DNA of 64,000 bases, taken from positions 1-64,000 of the forward strand of contig ONDA01000008.1 in assembly GCA_900316475.1 (NCBI GenBank). The letters run 5' to 3'. Shown here in pieces: positions 8,389 through 17,029 of this stretch (its first letter is position 1; the number at the start of each line of letters is the position of its first letter). The DNA is from an uncultured Prevotellaceae bacterium. GTDB lineage: Bacteria; Bacteroidota; Bacteroidia; Bacteroidales; Bacteroidaceae. Both the position numbers and the translations under genes were made by a program. The notes below the pieces were generated by a model. That model had not been told where the DNA came from. It worked only from the letters and a program-made list of their open reading frames with translations, and searched no databases.

Positions 8389-9632
8389 TTTTGTGTTGCT
8401 TTGAGTATGTCAATAGGATTGTAGTCGTTGAGTTGAATGTGAAGTGGAGAAGCCTGTTTGAGGCCAAGCTCGCGGCAGGCGTCGTCCCAAAGTCGGCGAC
8501 TGTCGACGGGTACTTTAGGTGAGGTGACGCTGTTGAAGACAATGACACCGCCAGGCATGAGGACGCTCAGTACCTGCTGGAGAATCTCCTTGAGTCGACC
8601 GCCGTGGCCACCGATGAAGACGGCGTCGGGGCGTGGGCCGTTTGTTGCCACTGAGCCGCAGCATGTCAGAAAGTCGCCGATGTGGAGACTGACGCCCGGT
8701 GCACCGTGGCGCCGGGTATTTTCGTGGATGATGGCCTCGCACTCAGGACGAATCTCAAAGGCCTCGATGTGGAGGTGGGGGAACAGCAGGCGTGCCTCTA
8801 TCGAGACGCTGCCCGTACAGGCACCGATGTCCCAAAGCACGTGGCGACGGGGCAGGTCGAGGGCTTGAAGGGTCAGCAGACGGATGGGCATCTTAGTAAT
8901 CATCTTCTCACGACCGTCGAGTAGGGCGAAGTCTGTGTCTGGAATGCCGAAATTTCGCACCTCGTACCTCGCACCTCGCACCTCGCACCTCGAAACAATC
9001 ACACAGTTGGGCATAGCAAATTCGTTCAGAATAGCTTCTTCTAACGAGAGTGTAGTGATTCTTTCTAAAGAGGGATTGCCAAGGTGTTCGCCTACATACA
9101 TCATATAGCTGGAATAGCCGTAGTCCAGCATTCGCCGGGCGATGGCGGCGGGCGTATGCTCACGGTCGGTGAGTATGCCGATTTTCTCTGTTCGCTCAAT
9201 GAGTGCGCGGTCGAAGTCTGGCCAAGGACGGCCAGTCAGCGAGACGATGCGCATGTCGTGATACGGCATGATTAGCCTGTGAGCCAACATCTGTAGCGCG
9301 TTAAAGGATGGGTAAAGCACCACTTCGGCATCGGGCATCTTACGGCGAATAGTGTTGGCAAAGCCGAAGAAAAGCGGGTCGCCGCTGGCGAAGACGATGA
9401 TGGTCGAGATGCGAGGTGTGAGGTGCGAGGTACGAGAAATATATTGTTTGAAGACGGCATCGAGGGGTACGGTGATGTCAATCCACAAGGCATCGGGTGG
9501 CAACAACGGTGCCACAAGCTCATGGTGGCGTTTGCCACCCGAGAACACCTTACCCTTCCTGATGATGTCCAAGACCTCTGGCGGGAAGAACGGCTGTGGG
9601 TTGTCGGTAATGCCTATTACAATGAACTTCAT
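8385..9632 (-). CDS. cobL: CobL-type CbiE-CbiT fusion: precorrin-6Y/7 C5,15-methyltransferase (decarboxylating)
   Basis: A 415-residue bifunctional methylase. Residues 1-240 form the CbiE tetrapyrrole methylase (FASGDPLFFGFANTI; GIPDTDFALLDGR at its end). Residues 243-415 form the CbiT domain with the SAM motif LWDIGACTGSVSIEA. Two short stretches look foreign to the family: about residues 65-77 (SRTSHLTPRIST) and 216-227 (EVRGARYEVR). Each is encoded by heptanucleotide repeats, in opposite orientation. The gene overlaps CobJ-CbiC upstream by four bases and GH8 downstream by four bases. Confidence 0.9.
   Translation of the reverse strand: MKFIVIGITDNPQPFFPPEVLDIIRKGKVFSGGKRHHELVAPLLPPDALWIDITVPLDAVFKQYISRTSHLTPRISTIIVFASGDPLFFGFANTIRRKMPDAEVVLYPSFNALQMLAHRLIMPYHDMRIVSLTGRPWPDFDRALIERTEKIGILTDREHTPAAIARRMLDYGYSSYMMYVGEHLGNPSLERITTLSLEEAILNEFAMPNCVIVSRCEVRGARYEVRNFGIPDTDFALLDGREKMITKMPIRLLTLQALDLPRRHVLWDIGACTGSVSIEARLLFPHLHIEAFEIRPECEAIIHENTRRHGAPGVSLHIGDFLTCCGSVATNGPRPDAVFIGGHGGRLKEILQQVLSVLMPGGVIVFNSVTSPKVPVDSRRLWDDACRELGLKQASPLHIQLNDYNPIDILKATQK
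8956..8992 (+). repeat. Heptanucleotide repeat (CGCACCT)5 inside cobL
   Basis: Five consecutive 7-bp units occur, four CGCACCT and one CGTACCT. They are translated on the minus strand as EVRGARYEVR. A 7-bp period rotates through all three frames, so each unit adds different residues. Confidence 0.85.
9411..9436 (-). repeat. Inverted heptanucleotide repeat inside cobL
   Basis: Three full units (GCGAGGT, GTGAGGT, GCGAGGT) and a partial fourth are the reverse complement of the CGCACCT array 420 bp away in the same gene. They encode SRTSHLTPRIS immediately before the conserved FASGDP motif. Confidence 0.8.
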
Positions 9633-11056
9633 AGGTCGCGTCCTGGTTTCAGTTGTTCGGCATCGTCAAGGGTCATGATAGCGTTGCATAGCGTAGCGGC
9701 GAGATTGCTGCCGCCCTTGCGCCCCTCAACAATGATTTTGGGAATGTCCTTGAACGGCTTCACCATGTGTTTCGACTCACGGACATGCACAAAGCCTACG
9801 GGAGCAGCAATGATGCCGGCGGGATGCGCCTGACCCTTACGGATGAGGTCGCACAGTTCCATCAGCGCTGTTGGGGCGTTGCCGAAGGCGAAGAGGGCGT
9901 CGGGGTGGTCCTCGACGGCCAGCCGGATGCCGGCCTGGGTACGGGTGATGTCGTTGGCTGAGGCGAACGCTGCTACGCGAGGATCGCTGAGGTAGCACTT
10001 CGCTTCGATGCCTAAGCGTTGCAGGGCTCCTTTGCGGATGCCACTTGTCACCATCGTCACATCTGTCACGATGGTTTTGAGCATACCGCTCTTCACCTTA
10101 TTAAATAAGGCTTCCACAGCTCCGTTGTCAGTATAGAGGATGTTCTCCATATCGAAATCTGCGGTGGTGTGGATGGCGTGCAGCAAGGCCCATTTGTGGT
10201 CGAGGGGATAGTCTTGGCGCTTCAGTTCAGCGGCAATAGTGCGGAACGACTCAATCATGATGTTCTGCCCAATCTTATAGCCCTCGTTCGCTTCATTGCG
10301 ATAATATCCACGAGGTGTAACAATCATCTTACGCTCCTCGCCGTTTGGAGATGGGGTGTGGCTTATATACGACTGCGAGTTGCCGATGATGACGACGGTG
10401 AACATATCGACATCCTCGGGATCGAAGCTGCCGAGAGTCGTTATCTTCACCTCCTGCTTCTCACGGCCAGCCTGACGGACATAGCCTACGGGAGTCTCTG
10501 CCAACCGTTCCTGCAAGAACAATTCCTGTAGCCGGTATAATTGCCAGTAGCGTCCGTGCGACTTCGGATTGTAAACGGCAGTGACGAAATCTCCCACCGC
10601 AGCTGCCTTGATGCGGCGCTCGATAACCTCCCAGGGCGTCATCAGGTCAGACAGGGAAATCAGACAGGTGTCGTGACCGATGGGAGCTCCCAACAGTGAG
10701 GCGGCCTTCTGGAAGGCTGAGATGCCTGGCAGTACTTGAATGTCGACGTCTGACGCCCGCTCCAGCTTCATCTCGTAGATGAGCGGCGCCATACCGTAGA
10801 GTCCGGCGTCGCCCGAGGAGATGACGACGACGGTCTTCCCCTGCTCGGCCAGCAGAAAAGCCTGTTCGGCCCGCTCCCGCTCCTTCTTCATCCCCGTGTC
10901 GACGCACGCACATCCTTCGCTGACGTAGGGGGCTATAAACTGGAAATAGTATTTATAGCCGACGATGACGTCAGCCTGTCTGACAGCCTCCAAAACGGCG
11001 GGCGTGATGTCCTCACGACAGCCTGGTCCGATGCCTGCAATGATAATTCTTCTCAT
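9629..11056 (-). CDS. cbiH-cbiC: CobJ/CbiH-CbiC fusion: precorrin-3B C17-methyltransferase and precorrin-8X methylmutase
   Basis: A bifunctional cobalamin enzyme of 475 residues. The first half is the ring-contracting C17-methylase (AGIGPGCREDITPAV; SSGDAGLYGMA; LPGISAFQKAASLLGAP). From about residue 260 the CbiC/CobH methylmutase follows, with TVVTDVTMVTSG-type and PVGFVHVRESK motifs conserved in that family. The ATG at 11056 is chosen; a TTG four codons upstream lies inside the promoter -7 box. The peptide SHTPSPNGEERK in the CobJ C-terminus, before MIVTPRGYY, interrupts an otherwise normal NSQS...VTPRGY motif and is repeat-derived in appearance. It is the first gene of the leftward block. 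Confidence 0.9.
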   Translation of the reverse strand: MRRIIIAGIGPGCREDITPAVLEAVRQADVIVGYKYYFQFIAPYVSEGCACVDTGMKKERERAEQAFLLAEQGKTVVVISSGDAGLYGMAPLIYEMKLERASDVDIQVLPGISAFQKAASLLGAPIGHDTCLISLSDLMTPWEVIERRIKAAAVGDFVTAVYNPKSHGRYWQLYRLQELFLQERLAETPVGYVRQAGREKQEVKITTLGSFDPEDVDMFTVVIIGNSQSYISHTPSPNGEERKMIVTPRGYYRNEANEGYKIGQNIMIESFRTIAAELKRQDYPLDHKWALLHAIHTTADFDMENILYTDNGAVEALFNKVKSGMLKTIVTDVTMVTSGIRKGALQRLGIEAKCYLSDPRVAAFASANDITRTQAGIRLAVEDHPDALFAFGNAPTALMELCDLIRKGQAHPAGIIAAPVGFVHVRESKHMVKPFKDIPKIIVEGRKGGSNLAATLCNAIMTLDDAEQLKPGRDL

Positions 11057-11065
11057 AACTGACGG

Positions 11066-11097
11066 CAAAGATACATATTTTTTTCTAAACTTTGCAA
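11066..11097 (-). promoter_or_regulatory. Promoter of the cobalamin block
   Basis: On the minus strand TTG, 21 bases, then TATCTTTG (11066-11073). Only nine bases separate the -7 box from the ATG at 11056, so the transcript has almost no leader. There is no room for a cobalamin riboswitch in the leader. Confidence 0.6.
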
Positions 11098-11209
11098 GAA
11101 TTCATTCAAAAAACGCTAAATGACAAATGCCACGGGTGTTGGCGTTTCTGTTACAGACGACAGTTTTTTTTTAGGCTGCTCTAAATCGCTGCCAGAAACA
11201 ATTCTATAT

Positions 11210-11247
11210 ATACCATATATATTGTATTTATACAATATTAATGGTAT
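11210..11247. promoter_or_regulatory. 38-bp two-step dyad in the cbiH-serS intergenic region
   Basis: Inner arms ATATTGTAT and ATACAATAT (11219-11238, 2-base loop) are nested inside outer arms ATACCAT and ATGGTAT, all sharing one centre with only two mismatched pairs between. The remainder of the 455-bp gap holds the two divergent promoters, a second inverted repeat near 11325-11370 and no convincing gene. Confidence 0.5.
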
Positions 11248-11448
11248 GATAATTATACAAATTATTATCCTTCTGCTTGTAATGGCGCTTGGGAAACATG
11301 TGACTCACGGCCGCTGAGAAAAATCTCGCGTCGTGAATTTTTTTTCTCACAACGCGAAAATTTTGCGCCGTCCGGAATGCAATCATAGGATGGTTTGCAG
11401 AGCAGGTCATAAAAATAAGGTCGAAATGGCAATTTCGCCCGCTTTTTC

Positions 11449-11479
11449 TTTGTCGTTCGGCCGCTTTTTTGTAATTTTG
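11449..11479 (+). promoter_or_regulatory. serS promoter
   Basis: TTTG (11449-11452), 19 bases, TAATTTTG (11472-11479). It is a close match to the Bacteroidetes consensus and leaves a leader of about 45 bases before the serS ATG. Confidence 0.7.
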
Positions 11480-11532
11480 CACGCAAATTAAAAATGTAAA
11501 CATTAAACAATTAAAATAGTAAATCGCTTTTT

Positions 11533-12852
11533 ATGTTAACACTTAAACTCATCAGTGAGGAAACTGAACGTGTGATTCGCGGCCTCGAAAAGAAGCACTT
11601 CAACGGTGCTCGTAAGGCTATCGAGCAGGTACTTGCCGTAGACAAGAAACGTCGTGAGGCTCAGCAGCAACTGGACCAGAATCTGTCGGAGGCAAAGAAA
11701 ATGGCAGCCCAGATAGGTGTCCTGATGAAGGAGGGTAAGAAGGACGAAGCCAACGCCATGAAGGAGAAGGTGTCGCAGACGAAGGAGGTGAACAAGCAGC
11801 TGGAGGAGACCATGAACCAGGCTCAGGTTGAGATGACGACCCTGCTGTGCCAGATTCCTAACATTCCCTACGACGAGGTGCCCGAGGGCGCTGCTGCCGA
11901 AGACAACCACGTGGTAAAGTCGAACCTGAAGGAATGTGACGGCACCGACACCGTGGGCAATTGGACGGTGAACCCGAAACTGGGCATCGAAAACCCCCTG
12001 CCTCACTGGGAACTGGCCAAGAAGTATAATCTTATAGACTTCGACCTGGGTGTGAAAATAACGGGCGCCGGATTCCCCGTCTATATAGGTAAGGGAGCAC
12101 GCCTGCAGCGCGCGCTAATCAACTTCTTCCTGGACGAGGCCCGCAAGAGCGGCTATACCGAGATTATGCCACCGACAGTGGTGAATCAGGCCTCGGGTTA
12201 CGGTACGGGACAGCTGCCCGACAAGGAGGGACAGATGTACCATTGCGAGGTCGACGACTTCTATCTCATCCCTACGGCTGAGGTGCCCGTGACAAACATC
12301 TATCGCGATGTCATCCTGGACGAGAAAGACCTGCCCATCAAGAATTGTGCCTATACGGAGTGTTTCCGTCGCGAGGCAGGCTCGTATGGCAAGGATGTGC
12401 GCGGCCTGAACCGCCTGCATGAGTTCTCGAAGATTGAGATAGTGCGTATTGACAAGCCCGAACACTCCAAGGAGAGCCATCGGGAGATGCTGGAGCATGT
12501 AGAAGGGCTGCTGAAGAAGTTGGAGCTTCCCTACCGCATTCTGCTGTTATGCGGTGGCGATCAGAGCTTTACCAGCTCTATTTGCTATGACTTCGAGGTT
12601 TACTCCGAGGCTCAGGGACGTTGGCTGGAGGTCTCTTCGGTATCAAATTTCGACACCTACCAGGCCAATCGCCTGAAGTGCCGCTACCGTCGCAGCGACA
12701 CGAAGAAGACGGAACTGTGCCACACGCTCAACGGCTCGGCTTTGGCCCTGCCGCGCATAGTGGCTGCATTGCTAGAGAACAACCAGACGGAGAAGGGAAT
12801 CAAGGTGCCTGCAGCACTTGTTCCGTATATGGGATGCGACATCATTGACTAA
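11533..12852 (+). CDS. serS: Seryl-tRNA synthetase
   Basis: A 439-residue class II synthetase that charges tRNA-Ser. Residues 1-110 are the charged, coiled-coil tRNA-binding arm. The catalytic core contains the three class II motifs: the IMPPTVVN motif 1 region, ECFRREAGSYGKDVRGLNR (motif 2) and NGSALALPRIVAALLEN (motif 3). Length and ends are normal. The ATG lies downstream of a strong promoter, and the next gene starts 21 bases after the stop, so they may share a transcript. Confidence 0.97.
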   Translation: MLTLKLISEETERVIRGLEKKHFNGARKAIEQVLAVDKKRREAQQQLDQNLSEAKKMAAQIGVLMKEGKKDEANAMKEKVSQTKEVNKQLEETMNQAQVEMTTLLCQIPNIPYDEVPEGAAAEDNHVVKSNLKECDGTDTVGNWTVNPKLGIENPLPHWELAKKYNLIDFDLGVKITGAGFPVYIGKGARLQRALINFFLDEARKSGYTEIMPPTVVNQASGYGTGQLPDKEGQMYHCEVDDFYLIPTAEVPVTNIYRDVILDEKDLPIKNCAYTECFRREAGSYGKDVRGLNRLHEFSKIEIVRIDKPEHSKESHREMLEHVEGLLKKLELPYRILLLCGGDQSFTSSICYDFEVYSEAQGRWLEVSSVSNFDTYQANRLKCRYRRSDTKKTELCHTLNGSALALPRIVAALLENNQTEKGIKVPAALVPYMGCDIID

Positions 12853-12873
12853 ACAAATCAACACTAAACAAAT

Positions 12874-15225
12874 ATGAACAGAATCGTAAGAAAGGAGCAA
12901 TTCTCGGAGAAGGTATTCCTCTTCGAAATCGAGGCTCCGCTGATAGCCAAGAGTCGCAAGGCCGGCAACTTCGTCATTGTGCGCGTCGACAAGAAGGGCG
13001 AGCGTATGCCGCTGACCATTGCCGGTGCTGACATTGACCGCGGTACTATTACGCTGGTGGTGCAGATGGTTGGCCTGTCGTCGAAGAAGCTGTGTGCACT
13101 GAACGAAGGCGAATATGTGGCCGACGTGGTAGGGCCCTTGGGTAACCCGACACACATCGAGAACTACGGCACTGTGGTCTGTGCTGGCGGCGGCTTGGGC
13201 GTTGCACCCATGCTGCCTATCATCCAGGCGCTGAAGAAGGCTGGCTGCCGCGTGCTTTCTGTCATGGCTGGACGTTCGAAAGACCTGATTATTCTTGAAG
13301 ATAAGGTACGCGAGAGTTCTGACGAGGTGATTATCATGACCGACGACGGTAGTTACGGCGAGAAGGGCGTGGTGACGGTCGGTATAGAGAAGTTCATTGA
13401 GCAGGAGCACGTCGACAAGGTCTTCGCCATCGGCCCTCCCATCATGATGAAATTCTCGAACCTCACGGCTCAGAAGCACAACATTCCCTGCGAGGTGAGC
13501 CTGAACACCATCATGGTGGACGGTACGGGTATGTGCGGTGCCTGCCGACTGACCATTGGCGGCAAGACGAAATTCGTTTGTATCGATGGTCCGGAGTTCG
13601 ACGGTGCACTGGTTGACTGGGACGAGATGTTCAAGCGCATGGGCACCTTCAAGCGCGCCGAACAAGAGGAGCTGGAACACTATGAGGAGCACTTGGCCAG
13701 TGCCAACGCGCCCGAGGCTGCTCCCACAGGAACCCTCGACATCGTCATGGACGACGACCCCACCAACGATACCATCGAGGTGCTGACCGACAAGAAAGCC
13801 GAATGGCGCCAGACACTGCGCACATCGATGAAGCCCAAGGAGCGTATGGCTATTGAGCGCGTCGTCATGCCCGAACTGGATCCCGAATACCGTGCCACCA
13901 CGCGCACCGAGGAGGTGAACATTGGTCTGACGAAGGAGATGGCCATGCAGGAGGCTAAGCGCTGTCTCGACTGTCCGAAACCCTCTTGTGTGGAAGGCTG
14001 TCCCGTCAACATCGACATACCGTCATTCGTTAAGAATATTGAGCGCGGCCAGTTCCTGGCAGCTGCCAAGGTGCTGAAGAACACATCAGCACTGCCCGCT
14101 GTCTGCGGTCGCGTCTGCCCCCAGGAGAAGCAGTGTGAGAGCAAGTGCGTCCATTTGAAGAGTGGCGGCAAGGCTGTGGCCATCGGCTATCTGGAGCGCT
14201 TCGCTGCCGACTACGAGCGCGAGAGCGGCAACATCAGTCTGCCGGAGATTGCACCGTCGAACGGCATCAAGGTGGCCGTCGTGGGATCAGGTCCTGCCGG
14301 ACTGTCATTTGCTGGCGATATGGTGAAGCGCGGCTACGACGTCTACGTGTTCGAGGCACTGCACGAAATCGGCGGTGTGCTGAAGTATGGTATCCCCGAA
14401 TTCCGCCTACCCAACAAGATTGTGGACGTGGAAATCGAGAATCTTGCCAAGATGGGTGTCCACTTCCAAACCGACGTCATCGTTGGCAAGACCATCAGCG
14501 TGGAGCAACTGGAGAAAGAAGGCTTCAAGGGTATCTTCGTAGGCTCTGGAGCCGGACTGCCTAACTTCATGAACATTCCCGGCGAGAATGCCATCAACAT
14601 TATGTCGTCGAACGAGTACCTGACGCGTGTGAACCTGATGGATGCCGCCAACCCCACTACTGACACGCCGATAAACTTCGGCAAGAACGTGCTCGTCGTG
14701 GGCGGTGGCAACACGGCTATGGACTCATGCCGCACGGCCAAGCGACTGGGAGCCAACGTCACCTTGGTGTACCGCCGTTCGGAGCAGGAGATGCCGGCTC
14801 GTCTGGAAGAGGTGAAACATGCCAAGGAGGAGGGGATCAACTTCCTCACACTGCACAACCCCATTGAGTACATTGCCGACGAGCAGGGCGCCGTGAAACA
14901 GGCCGTGCTGCAGGTGATGGAGTTAGGCGAGCCCGACGCCTCGGGGCGTCGTAGTCCGGTGCCCGTTGAGGGTAAGACCGTGACGCTCGACGTTGACCAG
15001 GTCATCGTAGCCGTCGGCGTCAGTCCCAACCCGCTGGTTCCGAAGAGCATCGAGGGCCTCGAACTGGGACGTAAGAATACCATCGCCGTGAACGAGGGTA
15101 TGCAGTCGAGCCGTATGGAGATTTTCGCCGGTGGCGACATTGTTCGTGGTGGTGCCACCGTCATCCTGGCTATGGGCGACGGTCGCCGTGCTGCTCAGAA
15201 TATGGACGAATTCCTCCAAAAGTAA
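12874..15225 (+). CDS. Fused ferredoxin-NADP reductase / GltD-like flavoprotein (NfnAB-type)
   Basis: A 783-residue fusion. Residues 1-280 are a PyrK/SudB/NfnA-like FAD- and NAD-binding subunit ending in a [2Fe-2S] cysteine set (GMCGACRL ... FVCIDGPEFDG). From about residue 340 it is a GltD/NfnB-like domain with [4Fe-4S] cysteines (CLDCPKPSCVEGCPVNIDIP; CGRVCPQEKQCESKC) and two dinucleotide-binding folds (VAVVGSGPAGLSFAG; VLVVGGGNTAMDSCR). The two-subunit relatives carry out NADH-dependent reduced ferredoxin:NADP+ transhydrogenation or act as NADPH-dependent glutamate synthase small subunit. No glutamate synthase large subunit is nearby, which favours a transhydrogenase role (inference). Confidence 0.85.
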   Translation: MNRIVRKEQFSEKVFLFEIEAPLIAKSRKAGNFVIVRVDKKGERMPLTIAGADIDRGTITLVVQMVGLSSKKLCALNEGEYVADVVGPLGNPTHIENYGTVVCAGGGLGVAPMLPIIQALKKAGCRVLSVMAGRSKDLIILEDKVRESSDEVIIMTDDGSYGEKGVVTVGIEKFIEQEHVDKVFAIGPPIMMKFSNLTAQKHNIPCEVSLNTIMVDGTGMCGACRLTIGGKTKFVCIDGPEFDGALVDWDEMFKRMGTFKRAEQEELEHYEEHLASANAPEAAPTGTLDIVMDDDPTNDTIEVLTDKKAEWRQTLRTSMKPKERMAIERVVMPELDPEYRATTRTEEVNIGLTKEMAMQEAKRCLDCPKPSCVEGCPVNIDIPSFVKNIERGQFLAAAKVLKNTSALPAVCGRVCPQEKQCESKCVHLKSGGKAVAIGYLERFAADYERESGNISLPEIAPSNGIKVAVVGSGPAGLSFAGDMVKRGYDVYVFEALHEIGGVLKYGIPEFRLPNKIVDVEIENLAKMGVHFQTDVIVGKTISVEQLEKEGFKGIFVGSGAGLPNFMNIPGENAINIMSSNEYLTRVNLMDAANPTTDTPINFGKNVLVVGGGNTAMDSCRTAKRLGANVTLVYRRSEQEMPARLEEVKHAKEEGINFLTLHNPIEYIADEQGAVKQAVLQVMELGEPDASGRRSPVPVEGKTVTLDVDQVIVAVGVSPNPLVPKSIEGLELGRKNTIAVNEGMQSSRMEIFAGGDIVRGGATVILAMGDGRRAAQNMDEFLQK

Positions 15226-15262
15226 TACTACGCTTTGCGGTTCATGCTGCAAAGAAAAAGTT

Positions 15263-15631
15263 ATGAACGGATTATATACCATTGTGCTGCTCATACTTAG
15301 CAACGTCTTTATGACGCTTGCTTGGTATGGGCATCTTAAGTTATCGGAATCGGGCATCAGCAATAACTGGCCGCTGTTGGGCGTCATTGTATTCTCGTGG
15401 GGCATCGCTTTCTTCGAGTACTGTTGTCAAGTTCCTGCCAACCGTCTGGGGTTTATTGAGAACGGCGGACCGTTCAACCTCATTCAGCTGAAGGTCATAC
15501 AGGAATGTATCTCGTTGGCGGTCTTCTGCATCATTGCCAACATCATGTTTCAGGGAACACATCTTCATTGGAATCATATTCTGGCCTTTGTCCTGATTAT
15601 CTGTGCAGTCTATCTGGTGTTTATGAAGTAA
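15263..15631 (+). CDS. DUF486/DMT-family small membrane protein
   Basis: A 122-residue integral membrane protein with four hydrophobic segments and the DUF486 motif FSWGIAFFEYCCQVPANRLG, followed by a conserved QLKVIQE stretch. The family resembles half-size drug/metabolite transporters, but no substrate is established. The start is the ATG of MNGLYTIV. The frame is open 44 residues further upstream, but that stretch overlaps the preceding gene and is not membrane-like. Confidence 0.85.
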   Translation: MNGLYTIVLLILSNVFMTLAWYGHLKLSESGISNNWPLLGVIVFSWGIAFFEYCCQVPANRLGFIENGGPFNLIQLKVIQECISLAVFCIIANIMFQGTHLHWNHILAFVLIICAVYLVFMK

Positions 15632-15637
15632 TGGGAA

Positions 15638-16390
15638 ATGACAAAGCAGGAACAGCTGTTTAAGCATCTGAACGAACGGTTTGTCCGTGCTTTTGTCAGA
15701 TACCATCTCCTGGCCGACGACGACCACGTGCTTATCGGCCTTTCTGGCGGTAAGGACTCGTTGCTGCTGACAGAATTGCTGGCCAAACGTGCCAGGATTG
15801 CCCATCCGCGTTTCAAGGTTGAAGCTGTCCATGTGCGCATGGAGAATATACGTTACGAAACTTCTTCGGACTATCTTCAGCAGTTCTGCGACAACCTCGG
15901 CGTGCCGTTGCATCTCGTCACTACCAGGTTTGAACCTTCCGACAAGAAGCCTCCCTGCTTTCTCTGCTCCTGGCACCGACGCAAGCAGCTCTTTAATATT
16001 GCCCAGCAGTTAGGATGCAACAAAATAGCACTGGGCCACCATCGTGACGACATGATTCACACCGCATTGATGAATCTTACTTTCCAGGGGCGTTTCAGTA
16101 CGATGCCAGCCTTGCTGAAGATGAGGAAGATGCCACTTAGCATCATCCGTCCACTCTGTCTTATTGACGAAGCCGATATCCGTCAATATGCTGAAATGAG
16201 CAACTATCAGAAACAGGAAAAGCTTTGTCCGTATGAACATGAGACCTTCCGTACGCGTATTGCTAAACTCTATGCTGACATGGAACTCATGAATCCTGAA
16301 GCACGCTATTCCATCTGGAAAGCATTAGAAACCGAGGGGAAACTCATTGAGGATGATTCTGACGCTACTGCCGAATCGTCCATGCTTTAA
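15638..16390 (+). CDS. TtcA-like PP-loop ATPase (tRNA 2-thiolation type)
   Basis: A 250-residue N-type ATP pyrophosphatase with the PP-loop LSGGKDSLLL near residue 35 and a CFLC motif followed by SWHRRK, as in the TtcA/TilS superfamily members that adenylate and thiolate tRNA bases. It is shorter than E. coli TtcA, and the cysteine pattern suggests the divergent TtcA-like group widespread in Bacteroidetes. It starts six bases after the DUF486 stop. The exact tRNA position modified cannot be read from the sequence. Confidence 0.8.
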   Translation: MTKQEQLFKHLNERFVRAFVRYHLLADDDHVLIGLSGGKDSLLLTELLAKRARIAHPRFKVEAVHVRMENIRYETSSDYLQQFCDNLGVPLHLVTTRFEPSDKKPPCFLCSWHRRKQLFNIAQQLGCNKIALGHHRDDMIHTALMNLTFQGRFSTMPALLKMRKMPLSIIRPLCLIDEADIRQYAEMSNYQKQEKLCPYEHETFRTRIAKLYADMELMNPEARYSIWKALETEGKLIEDDSDATAESSML

Positions 16391-16398
16391 AGAAATAA

Positions 16399-16430
16399 TG
16401 GAGTTAAGGAGCCTTAACTCCTTAACTCCA
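16399..16430. terminator. Hairpin between convergent genes
   Basis: GGAGTTAAGG, two bases, CCTTAACTCC forms a perfect 10-bp stem, followed by a second partial CTTAACTCC. It sits between two converging genes and probably works as a bidirectional terminator or end-stabilising hairpin, although there is no U run. Confidence 0.5.
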
Positions 16431-16453
16431 AGTAAATTGAATAGCGCCGAAAC

Positions 16454-16996
16454 TTAATAATTCTCAGCCTTCACCAGGAAATAAGCCTGCGGATGGTTGC
16501 AGACGGGGCACTCCTCGGGAGCCTTCTTGCCGATGACGATATGGCCACAGTTGGCGCATTGCCAGATGACGTCGCCATCCTTAGAGAAGACGCGCTCGCG
16601 CCGGATGTTGTCGAGCAGCTTGCGATAGCGCTCCTCGTGCTCCTTCTCAATCTTGGCCACACCCTCGAACTTCTCGGCAATCTCGTCGAAGCCCTCTTCG
16701 CGGGCCTCGCGGGCCATACGGGCATACATATCCGTCCACTCGAAGTTCTCGCCATTGGCGGCGGCCTCCAGGTTCTCGGGCGTCGACTTGATGGCACCGC
16801 CCTCAAGCAGCTTGAACCACATCTTGGCGTGCTCCTTCTCGTTGTTGGCCGTCTCCTCGAAGATGGCAGCTATCTGTACGTAGCCGTCCTTCTTGGCTTT
16901 AGATGCCCAATAGGTGTACTTGTTACGGGCCTGCGACTCACCGGCAAATGCCTCTTGCAGGTTCTTTTCGGTTTTCGTTCCTTTCAGTTCTTTCAT
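16454..16996 (-). CDS. rbr: Rubrerythrin
   Basis: A 180-residue non-haem iron protein that reduces hydrogen peroxide in anaerobes. The N-terminal four-helix domain carries the diiron ligands ([35 protein letters not shown]). The C-terminal rubredoxin domain has the two CxxC knuckles (CANCGH and CPVCNHP). Length and motif order are typical. The start is the only reasonable ATG. It stands 33 bases downstream of the asparaginase stop and may be co-transcribed with it. Confidence 0.97.
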   Translation of the reverse strand: MKELKGTKTEKNLQEAFAGESQARNKYTYWASKAKKDGYVQIAAIFEETANNEKEHAKMWFKLLEGGAIKSTPENLEAAANGENFEWTDMYARMAREAREEGFDEIAEKFEGVAKIEKEHEERYRKLLDNIRRERVFSKDGDVIWQCANCGHIVIGKKAPEECPVCNHPQAYFLVKAENY

Positions 16997-17029
16997 AAAG
17001 CGTTTGTTTTTAAGGGTGATTATAAAGTG

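Noticed and set aside
11120..11503. Short frames in both directions in the cbiH-serS gap
   Set aside because: Low-complexity, AT-rich translations without ribosome sites or family similarity; they cross the promoters and the 38-bp dyad.
11057..11532. Search for a cobalamin riboswitch ahead of the cobalamin block
   Set aside because: The promoter box is nine bases from the start codon, leaving no leader, and I see no B12-box-like sequence.
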